From positions 386,582-450,581 of the forward strand of contig NZ_KE386833.1 in assembly GCF_000429025.1 (NCBI RefSeq): a stretch of DNA of 64,000 nt. Reading direction: 5' to 3'. Position numbers and translations under genes: made by a program. This document shows, in pieces, positions 33,901-43,474 of the stretch; position 1 is the stretch's first letter; the number at the start of each line of letters is the position of its first letter. The notes beneath the pieces were generated by a model. It was not told the DNA's origin and ran no database searches. It saw only the letters and a program-made list of their open reading frames with translations. The DNA comes from Actinospineispora spinosispora DSM 44797 (lineage in GTDB: Bacteria > Actinomycetota > Actinomycetes > Mycobacteriales > Pseudonocardiaceae).

Positions 33901-34557
33901 CTACCGCGCGGAATTCAGTGCCCTCAGCCCGGCATCCAGACGCAGGTCGGTGACCGTTCGGTGAGCGCCGGCGGCGCGCAGCTCCGCTGCCGAGGACGTC
34001 GTGTCGATCCCCACGACGTCGCCGACCCCGGCGTCGACCAGCGCCTGTACGCCGGACGGTGAGTCCTCGACCCCGGCACACGCGGAGGGGGCGAGTCCGA
34101 GCTGCTCACAGGCGCGCAGGTACCCCTCGGGTGACGGCTTTCCGTGGACGATGTCCTCCGCGGTGACCACCACCGAGATCAGCTCGCGCACACCGAGGAG
34201 CTTGTTCAGCACTTCGTCGGCCCAGTCGGTTCCCGCGCTGGTCACGACCGCGATCGGTCGATCGGCGCGGCGCAGCGTGGTGAACAGCTCGACCGCGCCC
34301 GGAACGATCTCGACGGTGTGCGCCATCGCCTGCGCGTCCTCCGCGAGCGCGCGGAGCCCCACCTCGAGATCGGTCCCGCTCCATGGTCCGGGTACGTGGG
34401 TGAGCACGTCGCGGGCCCGGCGCCCCATGAACGTGCGCTGGTACTCCTGCTGCGAGACCTCGATGCCCCAGCTGGCGAAGAACCGTTGCCAGGTCTCACG
34501 ATGGACCTTCTCGCTCAGCACCAGCGTGCCGTCGAGGTCGAGCAGCACCCCGGTCAC
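33901..34557 (-). CDS. HAD-superfamily hydrolase (beta-phosphoglucomutase-like subfamily)
   Basis: A 218-aa HAD phosphatase with motif I LLDLDGTLV, a helical cap, motif II VVTSAG, motif III lysine in HGKPSPEGYLRAC and motif IV VEDSPSGVQALVDAG. The GTG start overlaps the EIIA stop by 4 nt, so it belongs to the EIIB-EIIA transcript of the GlcNAc PTS locus. It probably dephosphorylates or isomerises a sugar phosphate taken up by that PTS, perhaps as a detoxifying valve (inference). Confidence 0.83.
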   Translation of the reverse strand: MTGVLLDLDGTLVLSEKVHRETWQRFFASWGIEVSQQEYQRTFMGRRARDVLTHVPGPWSGTDLEVGLRALAEDAQAMAHTVEIVPGAVELFTTLRRADRPIAVVTSAGTDWADEVLNKLLGVRELISVVVTAEDIVHGKPSPEGYLRACEQLGLAPSACAGVEDSPSGVQALVDAGVGDVVGIDTTSSAAELRAAGAHRTVTDLRLDAGLRALNSAR

Positions 34558-35027
34558 GCGTCCGCGCCCTTCGTCCAGCTGAACAGCGGAGCACCGGCCG
34601 CGACGGCCGTTCCGGCGGCGATGTCGCCGACGCTGTCGGCGGGGGACTCGACCACCACGACCGGGCAGATCGCGGACAGGCCGCGTTCCCGTACCCGGGC
34701 CGCGTCGAAGGTGACCATCGGCGCCCCCGCGACGACCTCGTCACCCTCGGCGACGTGCACCGTGAAGCCGTCGCCGCCGAGCGTCACGGTGTCGATGCCC
34801 AGATGGACCAGGACGCCGGTTCCCGACGTCCCGACCACGATGAAGGCGTGCGGGTGCAGCTTCACGAGCTTCCCGCTGATCGGCGCGACGACGTCGACGG
34901 CGTGTGCGTCGGGCAGCGGCTCGATGGCGGCACCCGACCCGATGAGCTGGCCGGCGAACACCGGATCCGGTACGTCGGCGAGAGAGGTCACGGTGCCCGC
35001 GAGCGGGGCCGCGACCGCGAGGGTCAC
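34554..35027 (-). CDS. PTS sugar transporter EIIA component (glucose/GlcNAc Crr family)
   Basis: A 157-aa EIIA-Glc-type protein. The phosphorylated histidine is H75 in VLVHLGIDTV, and the second active-site histidine is H60 in KLHPHAF. GTG start overlaps the EIIB stop (35024-35027). It passes phosphate from HPr to EIIB in GlcNAc/glucose uptake. The longer in-frame extension that overlaps the EIIB gene is not used. Confidence 0.92.
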   Translation of the reverse strand: MTLAVAAPLAGTVTSLADVPDPVFAGQLIGSGAAIEPLPDAHAVDVVAPISGKLVKLHPHAFIVVGTSGTGVLVHLGIDTVTLGGDGFTVHVAEGDEVVAGAPMVTFDAARVRERGLSAICPVVVVESPADSVGDIAAGTAVAAGAPLFSWTKGADA

Positions 35028-35254
35028 AGCAGGTCCTGGATGTCGTCGGCGAGCGAGTCCGCCTCCGGGCCGACCACCACCTGCACCACCTGGCCGGCCT
35101 GGACGACGCCGAAGGCGCCGGTGCGCTTCAACGCCGCCTCGTCGACCAGCCTCGGGTCCTTGACCTCGGTGCGTAGCCGGGTGATGCATCCCTCGACCTC
35201 GACGATGTTCGCCGCGCCACCGAGACCGGCCACGATGTCATCCGCTTTCGACAT
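35024..35254 (-). CDS. PTS EIIB component, glucose/N-acetylglucosamine family
   Basis: A 76-aa stand-alone EIIB with the phosphorylated cysteine C23 in EGCITRLRTEVKD. It is the first gene of the minus-strand EIIB-EIIA-HAD unit and diverges from the EIIC gene across a dre-like operator. The start at MSKADDIV fits the domain boundary; ten extra N-terminal residues are possible. Split IIB and IIC resemble the NagF/NagE1 organisation of Streptomyces. Confidence 0.9.
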   Translation of the reverse strand: MSKADDIVAGLGGAANIVEVEGCITRLRTEVKDPRLVDEAALKRTGAFGVVQAGQVVQVVVGPEADSLADDIQDLL

Positions 35255-35360
35255 GTCTGCTCCCTTGCAGGGTGCGTTGCGCACCCCGGCCGATGTCAGA
35301 ACCGAGAAGATGCCAGACCGGCGGTTGACAGCACAGGGCCTGTCAGCCCATCCTCTCGTA

Positions 35361-35376
35361 ACTGGTTATGACCGGA
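35361..35376. promoter_or_regulatory. dre-like DasR operator in divergent PTS promoter
   Basis: ACTGGTTATGACCGGA contains inverted arms CTGGT and ACCGG (one mismatch) and closely follows the DasR responsive element consensus ACTGGTCTAGACCAGT. It lies between the EIIB (minus) and EIIC (plus) genes, so one operator could control both transcripts. Confidence 0.8.
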
Positions 35377-35465
35377 CCGTACCGGTGCGCCCGAGGAGCC
35401 GCAATGGTCCACCGCGCATCCGGTCGGCCGGGAGTCCTGTCCATCTGAGCGAGCCAGAGGTCGCC

Positions 35466-36737
<1,272 letters not shown>

Positions 36738-36772
36738 CCACCTTCACCCCTGCCCGAGGAGTTGACCACGCC

Positions 36773-37042
36773 ATGCCCAGCCGTACCGTCACCGTCGCGT
36801 CCGCCGTCGGACTGCACGCCCGGCCGGCGGCCACGTTCAGCCGCGCCGCGGCGGCCACCGGTTTCGCCGTGACGTTGAGCGTGCCCGACAAGGAACCGGT
36901 GAACGCCGCGAGCATCCTCGCGGTCATGGCGCTGGGCGTCGAACACGGACAGGAGGTCACGATCGCGGCGGAGGGTGAGGGCGCCGACGCCGCGCTGGAG
37001 AAGCTGGCCGATCTCCTCGCCACCGACCAGGACGTCCGATGA
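36773..37042 (+). CDS. ptsH: HPr phosphocarrier protein
   Basis: An 89-aa HPr with the phosphorylated histidine H15 in GLHARPAA and the regulatory-serine region around S47 (VNAASILAVMALGVEHG). It relays phosphate from EI to EIIA. An AGGAG site lies upstream of the ATG, and the stop overlaps the EI start by 4 nt. Confidence 0.95.
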   Translation: MPSRTVTVASAVGLHARPAATFSRAAAATGFAVTLSVPDKEPVNAASILAVMALGVEHGQEVTIAAEGEGADAALEKLADLLATDQDVR

Positions 37043-38694
37043 GCGACGCCGCCCTGCTCGGGAGGGGGGTCAGTCCCGGCGGCGTGTGCGCGCGGCTGGC
37101 CAGGCTGGCGCCGCCACCGGCGACCTCGGCGGACGACCCGGTCGGCGAGGATGTCAGGACCGAGCTGGCACGGGCGAACCAGGCGCTCGACGACGTCGCG
37201 GCGCTTCTCGAGGAACGCGCCGCGAAGGCCGAGGGGGTCGCGGCGGAGGTACTGGTGACGACGGCGGCCATGGCTGCCGATCCCACACTGCGCGACGCGG
37301 TGGCGGAACAGCTGAACCAGGGCAGACCGACGGCGCACGCGGTCACACTGGCGGTCGAGGGTTTCTGCGCCCAGTTGCGGGCGATCGGCGGTTACCTGGC
37401 CGAACGAGTCACCGACCTGCGCGATGTCGCCGCCAGGGCGGCTGCGCTGCTGCTCGGCGTCGACATGCCGGGGATCCCGTCGCCCGGCCATCCGATCGTG
37501 CTGACCGCTGTCGATCTGGCGCCCGCCGACACCGCGACGCTGCCGGGCAGTGACGTCGTGGCGTTGGTGACCGAGCAGGGTGGGCCGACCGGGCACACCG
37601 CGATCCTCGCCAAATCTCTCGGTCTGCCGGCGATCGTGGCGTGCCCGGCGATCGCCTCGGTCCCCGCCGGAACGTGGGTTCTGGTGGACGGATCGACTGG
37701 AACCGTTGAGGTCGATCCGTCGCGGGAGGCACGGGCCCGGGTCCACGCGGTGAAGCGGCCGGAGGGCGAACCCGGCCCCGGGCGAACCAGGGACGGCTCG
37801 CCGGTCGCGCTGCTCAGCAACATCGGCACCACCGCCGACGCCAGCCGGGCGGCGGCGAGCGGCACCGAGGGGGTCGGGCTGTTCCGGACCGAGTTCCTGT
37901 TCCTCGACCGCCGGACCGCGCCGACCGAGGCCGAACAGACCGAGACCTACGCTTCGGTGCTGGCCGGCTTCGGCGAGCGACCGGTCGTGGTGCGCACGCT
38001 CGACGCCGGCTCCGACAAACCGCTGCCGTTCCTCCCGCTCGGCGTGGAACAGAACCCGGCGCTCGGCGTCCGGGGACTGCGCACCTCGGCGCTGCACCCG
38101 GACGCTCTCGAGACCCAGCTGCGCGCGCTCGCCTCAGCGGCACGGGACACCGGGCGACCGGCGCGGGTGATGGCACCCATGGTGGCGACCGCCGACGAGG
38201 CGCGCCGGTTCGTCGAGCTCGCGCACGCCCATGGGCTGGCCGAGGCAGGGGTGATGATCGAGGTGCCCGCCGCCGCGCTACGCGCCGAGGAGATCCTGCG
38301 CGTCGTGGACTTCGTCAGCATCGGCACGAACGACCTCGGTCAGTACGTGATGGCGGCGGATCGCACGTCCGGGGCGCTGGCCGAGCTGCTCGATCCCTGG
38401 CAACCGGCCCTGCTCGACCTGATCGCGCTCGTCGGGCGTGCCGGAGCCCTGCACTCCACACCCGTCGGGGTGTGCGGTGAGGCGGCCGGCGATCCGCTGC
38501 TGGCCGCCGTGCTCGTCGGGCTCGGTGCGACGAGCCTGTCCATGGCGCCGCTCTCGCGGGCCGGTGTCCACGCCGAACTGGCGGCTCTGAGCAGGCCGGA
38601 CTGCCGGGCGATCGCGGACGCGGCACTGGCCGGGACGGGCCCGGCCGACGCCAGGGCGCGGGCACTGGGCGTCCGGGAGCGTGTCGGTGGCTGA
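37039..38694 (+). CDS. ptsI: Phosphoenolpyruvate-protein phosphotransferase (PTS enzyme I)
   Basis: A 551-aa enzyme I with the N-terminal HPr-binding helical domain, the phosphohistidine H186 in GGPTGHTAILAKSLGLPAIV, and the PEP-binding barrel with GVGLFRTEFLFLDR, DFVSIGTNDLGQY and VGVCGEAAGDP motifs. It starts PTS phosphate flow from PEP. Encoded together with HPr and all EII parts, it may be the only EI of the cell. Its end overlaps the nagA start by 14 nt. Confidence 0.95.
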   Translation: MSDAALLGRGVSPGGVCARLARLAPPPATSADDPVGEDVRTELARANQALDDVAALLEERAAKAEGVAAEVLVTTAAMAADPTLRDAVAEQLNQGRPTAHAVTLAVEGFCAQLRAIGGYLAERVTDLRDVAARAAALLLGVDMPGIPSPGHPIVLTAVDLAPADTATLPGSDVVALVTEQGGPTGHTAILAKSLGLPAIVACPAIASVPAGTWVLVDGSTGTVEVDPSREARARVHAVKRPEGEPGPGRTRDGSPVALLSNIGTTADASRAAASGTEGVGLFRTEFLFLDRRTAPTEAEQTETYASVLAGFGERPVVVRTLDAGSDKPLPFLPLGVEQNPALGVRGLRTSALHPDALETQLRALASAARDTGRPARVMAPMVATADEARRFVELAHAHGLAEAGVMIEVPAAALRAEEILRVVDFVSIGTNDLGQYVMAADRTSGALAELLDPWQPALLDLIALVGRAGALHSTPVGVCGEAAGDPLLAAVLVGLGATSLSMAPLSRAGVHAELAALSRPDCRAIADAALAGTGPADARARALGVRERVGG

Positions 38695-39868
38695 GCAGCT
38701 GCTGCGCGGTGTCGTCGTGAGCGCGGGGCAGCGGATCGACGACGGGTTGGTCGCGGTCGACGGTGACCGGCTGAGCTGGGTCGGACCGGTGAGGTCGTGG
38801 CGCGGGGCACCGCCGCCTCCGCCCACCGAGCGCTTCGTGCTTCCCGGCCTGATCGACGTGCATTGCCACGGTGGCGCGGGGTTCGGTTTCCCCGAGGCCG
38901 ACGCCAGCGGCATGACGATCGCGGTCGAACACCATCAGGCGCACGGCACCACCTCGTTGCTCGGCAGCCTCGTCTCCGCGCCGGTCGATGTACTGGAGAA
39001 GCAGATCCGCATCCTGGTGCCGCTGGTCGAGAGCGGTCGGCTCGCCGGCATCCACCTCGAGGGCCCGTTCCTGGCCACGGCCCAGTGCGGCGCACAGGAC
39101 CCGAACGCGATCATCCCCGGTGACCCCGAGGTACTCACCGGGCTGCTCACCGCGGGTGAGGGGCATGTCCGTTCGATGACGCTGGCACCGGAGACCCCCC
39201 GGTTCGGGGAGCTGCTGCGGGTCATGGAGGAGCACCGGGTGCTGCCGAGCTTCGGGCACACCGATGCCAGCGCCGCGGTGACCAGGGCAGCGATCGACCG
39301 GACCGGCGGCGCGCCGGTGAGTGCCACCCATCTGTTCAACGGCATGCCCCAGATGCATCACCGTGCGCCGGGACCGGTCGCCGCGTGCCTCGCCGGAGCC
39401 GCGCGCTGTGCGTTGGTCGTCGAGCTGATCGCCGACGGGGTGCACCTCGCCGACGACACGGTCTCCGCCGTGTTCGACATGGTGGGTCCCGACCACATCG
39501 CGCTGGTCACCGATGCGATGGCCGCCGCCGGGATGCCGGACGGGCGCTATCCACTGGGACCCAAGCTCGTCGAGGTGGTCGACGGTGTCGCCCGGCTCGT
39601 CGATCATCCGAGAGGTATCGCCGGCGGCACCGCGCGCCTCGTCGACGTGCTACGCCGAGTCGTACGGCGCGCCGGAGTCCCGCTGGTCGACGCGATCACC
39701 TCGGCCAGCTCGACACCGGCGCGTCTGCTGGGTATCGATGACGAGGTGGGCGACCTCGTCCCTGGCCGTCGGGCCGATGTCCTGGTCACCGACGCCGACC
39801 TGACGCCGGTCGCCGTGATGCGCTCCGGTGGCTGGACCACCGGATCCCCGCAGCAGAGAGGAAACTGA
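38681..39868 (+). CDS. nagA: N-acetylglucosamine-6-phosphate deacetylase
   Basis: A 395-aa amidohydrolase with the metal site HCHGG in LIDVHCHGGAGFGFPE, HLEGPFL, GHTDAS and the THLFNGMPQMHHR histidine pair, plus the TDAMAAAG catalytic-aspartate strand. It removes acetate from GlcNAc-6-P delivered by the PTS. The GTG at 38681 overlaps ptsI; a second GTG two codons later is equally possible. Confidence 0.93.
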   Translation: MSVAEQLLRGVVVSAGQRIDDGLVAVDGDRLSWVGPVRSWRGAPPPPPTERFVLPGLIDVHCHGGAGFGFPEADASGMTIAVEHHQAHGTTSLLGSLVSAPVDVLEKQIRILVPLVESGRLAGIHLEGPFLATAQCGAQDPNAIIPGDPEVLTGLLTAGEGHVRSMTLAPETPRFGELLRVMEEHRVLPSFGHTDASAAVTRAAIDRTGGAPVSATHLFNGMPQMHHRAPGPVAACLAGAARCALVVELIADGVHLADDTVSAVFDMVGPDHIALVTDAMAAAGMPDGRYPLGPKLVEVVDGVARLVDHPRGIAGGTARLVDVLRRVVRRAGVPLVDAITSASSTPARLLGIDDEVGDLVPGRRADVLVTDADLTPVAVMRSGGWTTGSPQQRGN

Positions 39869-39870
39869 CG

Positions 39871-40647
39871 ATGGAGGTCGTAATCCTGCCGACCGCCGAA
39901 CAGGGCGGAAAGCTGGTCGCGGACATCATCGCGTCGGCGCTGCGCACCCCGGGGACGATCGGGCTGGCCACCGGCTCGTCGCCGCTGCTGGCCTACCGCG
40001 AGCTGATCCGGCGCCACCGAGAGGAGGGGCTGTCCTTCTCCGGGGCACAGGCGTTCCTGCTGGACGAGTACGTCGGCCTGCCGTTCGGACACGAACAGTC
40101 CTACCGCCAGGTGATCCGGCGTGAGCTGACCGACCACGTTGACATCGACCCGGCGGCGGTGCACTCACCGGACGGCTCGGGCGACGACCCGTTGTCCGCC
40201 GCCGAGGCCTACGAGAAGGCGCTGGTGGCGGCAGGTCCGGTGCGGGTGCAGGTCCTGGGTATCGGCGCGAACGGGCACGTCGGCTTCAACGAGCCGGGCT
40301 CCTCGCTGTCCTCGACGACCAGGATCAAGACCCTGACCGAGCAGACCCGCCAGGACAACGCGCGCTTCTTCTCCTCAGCCGAGGAGGTGCCGCGCCACGT
40401 CATCACCCAGGGGCTGGGCACCATCCGCCGTGCCGAGCACCTGGTGCTCACCGCCGTCGGCGAGCACAAGGCAGCCGCCGTGGCGGCGGCGGTGGAAGGC
40501 CCACTGAGTGCCTCCTGCCCGGCGTCGATCCTGCAATGGCACCAGCACGCCACGGTCGTCATCGACGACGCCGCCGCCGCACAGCTGCACCGGGCCGACT
40601 ACTACCGCTACACGTTCGAGCACAAACTGACCGGCCAGGGGTTCTGA
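39871..40647 (+). CDS. nagB: Glucosamine-6-phosphate deaminase
   Basis: A 258-aa enzyme with GLATGSSPLLAYREL (phosphate site), LLDEYVGL (catalytic aspartate), and GIGANGHVGFNEPGS with the active-site histidine. It converts GlcN-6-P to fructose-6-P and ammonia, finishing entry of GlcNAc into glycolysis. The start is 2 nt after the nagA stop. The dre-like site and dasR follow. Confidence 0.94.
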   Translation: MEVVILPTAEQGGKLVADIIASALRTPGTIGLATGSSPLLAYRELIRRHREEGLSFSGAQAFLLDEYVGLPFGHEQSYRQVIRRELTDHVDIDPAAVHSPDGSGDDPLSAAEAYEKALVAAGPVRVQVLGIGANGHVGFNEPGSSLSSTTRIKTLTEQTRQDNARFFSSAEEVPRHVITQGLGTIRRAEHLVLTAVGEHKAAAVAAAVEGPLSASCPASILQWHQHATVVIDDAAAAQLHRADYYRYTFEHKLTGQGF

Positions 40648-40653
40648 CGACCG

Positions 40654-40669
40654 GCTGGTTATGACCAGA
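40654..40669. promoter_or_regulatory. dre-like DasR operator upstream of dasR
   Basis: GCTGGTTATGACCAGA holds perfect CTGGT/ACCAG arms around TATG, nearly identical to the site at 35361. It lies between nagB and the GntR gene and would allow autoregulation of the regulator. Confidence 0.82.
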
Positions 40670-40724
40670 TGAGATACTCGGAAGCGTCCACGTTCATCCA
40701 TGTCGACCGGCACGGAGGCCACCG

Positions 40725-41450
40725 ATGGCGCAAGCCACGCGCATCGTCGACGGGGCCGTGCCCAAACACGAACAGCTGCGCTCGATCCTGATCGACCTGG
40801 CGACCCGGGAACTCACGCCCGGCGACATGTTGCCCAGTGAACGGCAGCTGTGCCTGGACCACAGCGTCAGCCGGATCACCGTCCGGGCGGCGATCGGTCA
40901 GCTGGTCAGTGAGGGGCTGCTGGTCCGGGTGCACGGTAAGGGCACGTTCGTCGCGGAGCGCACCGTCCGGTCACGGCTGCACCTGGCCTCCTTCGCGGAG
41001 GACATGCGCCGGATGGGGCTGGAACCGACCACCGTGCTGCTGTCGGTCCAACGCACCGTGCCGCCGGACCGCACAGCCGAGCTGTTCGCGTCCCGGGTCG
41101 GGCCGGAGGCACTGCACGTCCGGCGGCTGCGAGTGGCGGGCGGATCGCCGATGGGGGTCGACGACGCCTGGTACAACTCGGAGCTCGCGCCGGGGCTCGA
41201 CGAGTTCGACCTGACCCGCTCGATCTACCGGACCCTGACCGAGCACTACGGACGCCGGCCCGATCGCGCTGAGCAGACGGTCGGTGCGATCGGCGCGGAC
41301 CAGGAGATCGCCGCGCTGCTCGGCGTCTCGCCGTCGCACCCGATCTTCGTGTTCGACCGGATCACCTACAGCGGTGACCGGGTCATCGAGCACGCCCAGT
41401 CGTGGTACCGGGGTGACCGCTACGAACTCCAGATGACCCTGGAGAGCTGA
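40725..41450 (+). CDS. dasR: GntR/HutC-family regulator, DasR-like
   Basis: A 241-aa regulator with an N-terminal winged HTH (LPSERQLCLDHSVSRITVRAAIGQLVSEGLL, residues about 41-70, ending GKGTF) and a C-terminal UTRA effector domain (VLLSVQRTVPPD to RYELQM). HutC-type proteins of this kind bind amino-sugar phosphates. Location at the end of the nag/PTS locus and the two dre-like sites support a DasR role in GlcNAc sensing. The orthology is inferred from motif and context. Confidence 0.85.
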   Translation: MAQATRIVDGAVPKHEQLRSILIDLATRELTPGDMLPSERQLCLDHSVSRITVRAAIGQLVSEGLLVRVHGKGTFVAERTVRSRLHLASFAEDMRRMGLEPTTVLLSVQRTVPPDRTAELFASRVGPEALHVRRLRVAGGSPMGVDDAWYNSELAPGLDEFDLTRSIYRTLTEHYGRRPDRAEQTVGAIGADQEIAALLGVSPSHPIFVFDRITYSGDRVIEHAQSWYRGDRYELQMTLES

Positions 41451-41469
41451 CCGGTCGGGCCCGAAGGCC

Positions 41470-41946
41470 TCAGCGACCGACCTTGATGTCGCCGTCCACC
41501 GGCATGGTGGCGACGTTCGGGTGGCAGCCGGGGAACGCGGCGGCGGGCGCGGGGCCCACGAACCCGATGGCGTCGGTCTGGCCGGGGCCGTTGTCCTGGG
41601 CGGTGATCAGGATGACCTGGCCCTTCAGCGCGGCGGGCCTGCTGTTGTCCTCCAGCGGATAGAGGAAGCCGACCTTGTTGCCATCGAAGGCGACGCAGGT
41701 CGCCGGTCCCTGAGGCGCGATCAGTGTGTCGGCGGGCGAGGTGGCCTTCGCGGAGAAGTAGCCGTGTGCGTGGCCGTCGGAGTCGCGGTGAACATCGAAC
41801 TCGAATGCGAATAGTGCGGTCGTCCCGGATCCGCTCGCGCTGTTGTCATCGCTTTCTCGGGCGGACGCCACGCCCACCGTCGCAAATAGTGCACTGATTG
41901 TGACAACGGTGGTCACGGTCGCGGCAATGCGCACCCGAAGGCTCAT
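41470..41946 (-). CDS. Secreted hypothetical protein
   Basis: A 158-aa exported protein with a signal peptide (AATVTTVVTISALFATVGVASA, cleavage near residue 29) and a mature beta-rich region with C84 and C141, likely forming a disulfide. It has a D/S/N-rich start, FAFEFDVHRDSDGHAHGYFS and a C-terminal DGDIKVGR. No family is recognised. The start at MSLRVRIA was preferred because it begins the signal peptide. It converges on dasR with 19 bp between. Confidence 0.72.
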   Translation of the reverse strand: MSLRVRIAATVTTVVTISALFATVGVASARESDDNSASGSGTTALFAFEFDVHRDSDGHAHGYFSAKATSPADTLIAPQGPATCVAFDGNKVGFLYPLEDNSRPAALKGQVILITAQDNGPGQTDAIGFVGPAPAAAFPGCHPNVATMPVDGDIKVGR

Positions 41947-42539
41947 GTCTCGACAACTTGCGGGAACCGCATTCGGTACGTGATCGGCGCCGAGTACAGC
42001 CAAACGTGGAGGCGCGACCGTGGAGAGAATGTAACTATAACTAAGAGTGAGCGACGATGGCGCTCAGTCGCGGTCTATCGGCTTGCGGTGACGCCCGCCC
42101 AGTCCAGGCCGGGACGACAACATGCGGACAACGGCCTGCCCTCCGGAGTCGTCCTCGTCCGAGAGCTGTCGGCGGGCTCGGGGCACGGTGTGGCCGAGCG
42201 CGGCCGACCTCGCGCGCAGCCCGTCGTAGATCGGGGTAACACTCACATCGGTCAAGGTATCCATTACTTGCGGCGATGCAACCGCACCACAGTGCGAATC
42301 GCTCAACACAATCGAGTGGTTCCTTGTCGAGTTTAATATTATATCAGCACTCTGGGCAATCGCATTGCTGGTCAAGGGCAGTTCTGCGGATCACGCTCTC
42401 TCGCTACGTGGGGTGAGGCGCTTGTTGCCTAATGGGGTGATGTCGGAGTGTCCTATTGGGTGGCGTCTCGCTTCGGTGATCACTATCCGATAGAGATCTG
42501 CGGGTCCGGAAAACCTGTCCCCGAGGAGGCTTCCAGCTC
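41947..42539. other. Intergenic region, locally AT-rich, with one possible small gene
   Basis: About 0.6 kb whose G+C drops well below the neighbours at 42030-42055 and 42330-42355 (AATGTAACTATAACTAAG and GTTTAATATTATATCAG). These AT-rich tracts look like promoters. A small minus-strand reading frame (42064-42264) has coding-like codon usage. The rest shows nothing recognisable. Confidence 0.55.
42064..42264 (-). CDS. Possible small hypothetical protein
   Basis: A 66-aa frame starting MDTLTDVSVTPIYDGLRARS and ending KPIDRD. Third codon positions are mostly G or C across the frame, unlike the surrounding AT-rich DNA, which argues for real coding on this strand. No domain or strong ribosome site is seen. 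A longer start at 42375 runs into AT-rich sequence and is less likely. An AT-rich promoter-like tract (about 42335-42355) lies upstream. Confidence 0.4.
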   Translation of the reverse strand: MDTLTDVSVTPIYDGLRARSAALGHTVPRARRQLSDEDDSGGQAVVRMLSSRPGLGGRHRKPIDRD

Positions 42540-43304
42540 GTGACGAGCTCTGCTCCCGATCCCGGCGATCACCCTTCCGGGGATGCTCGGTCTCAACCCA
42601 GCGTGATCACGCTTGCCGACATGCTCGGCAAGCGAGCCCGTTCCCTGTCTCGTCGTGGTGCCGAGCCCACGCGGGAGGAAGGCTGCCCGTTGTACGCGGC
42701 GGCGGCCAGGCACAAGGCGACCGCCACCGCGGGAGTGGTCGTCGCGGTCGGCTCGCTCGTCGCCACGGCGGCCCTGTTCGGCCACGTCGACCGCGCGAAT
42801 GCGCCAGGACAGCTTCCGCCGTCGAGGCACCCCGGAGGTGGGGCTCCCGGCGCGGACCAGCCAGCCGAGCTGCCGGGCCGGACGCGGGAGATGGTCCCCG
42901 GAACGCAGATGATGCGCGACCTGACCACGGTTGCGCTGCCGACCCTGTCGGACCTGACCGTGCCGAACCGCCCCGCGCGGGTTCGCGGTACGGGACGAAC
43001 GGTGCGCGACACGACCACCGCGAGCCTGACCGCGGCGGACTCTCCGGCCTCCGCGGACCCGGAACAGCCTCGCGATGTCACCGGTCTGGTCGGTGGGACG
43101 GTCGAAGCGGTGGGGGAGACGCTCGGTGGACCGGGTGAACCGGTGGCCGAGGCTGGGCGCGGTGCCCGGCACGCGGCCCCGGTCGAGCACCGGGGCAACC
43201 GGTCGATCGGACCTCTGTCGAGTGCCCACCAGCGGACGGGCCGCCACGCCGCGCCCGACTCGGTCACCGGCGGAACGGTCAGGTCGATCGGCTTGCTCGG
43301 CTAG
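42540..43304 (+). CDS. Hypothetical single-pass membrane protein
   Basis: A 254-aa protein: a polar N-terminus, one transmembrane helix (about 63-80, AGVVVAVGSLVATAALFG) after a basic segment, then a long disordered region rich in Pro, Gly, Arg, Thr and Ala. The topology suggests most of the chain is outside the cell. AGGAGG precedes the GTG start by about 10 nt. No family is recognised and no neighbour suggests a role. Confidence 0.6.
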   Translation: MTSSAPDPGDHPSGDARSQPSVITLADMLGKRARSLSRRGAEPTREEGCPLYAAAARHKATATAGVVVAVGSLVATAALFGHVDRANAPGQLPPSRHPGGGAPGADQPAELPGRTREMVPGTQMMRDLTTVALPTLSDLTVPNRPARVRGTGRTVRDTTTASLTAADSPASADPEQPRDVTGLVGGTVEAVGETLGGPGEPVAEAGRGARHAAPVEHRGNRSIGPLSSAHQRTGRHAAPDSVTGGTVRSIGLLG

Positions 43305-43384
43305 CACGACCTCGCAGACCCTGCTGTCGCATCGCGGACTGCGCCCGAACGGCCCGCGCCGAGCCCGACTTCGCAGAGCTTCAC

Positions 43385-43420
43385 GTCGTGTCGCAGACGC
43401 TGCAGTGTCTGCGACACGAC
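43385..43420. terminator. Hairpin terminator between convergent genes
   Basis: GTCGTGTCGCAGAC (43385-43398) and GTCTGCGACACGAC (43407-43420) form a perfect 14-bp stem with an 8-nt loop. Further TCGCAGA/CTCTGCGA half-copies flank it at about 43313 and 43429-43435. It lies between the membrane-protein gene and the convergent tetR. Confidence 0.8.
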
Positions 43421-43474
43421 ATGATCCTCTGCGAGACGGCACGGACGAGGCGTGTGGAGCTGGCGGGGCATCGT

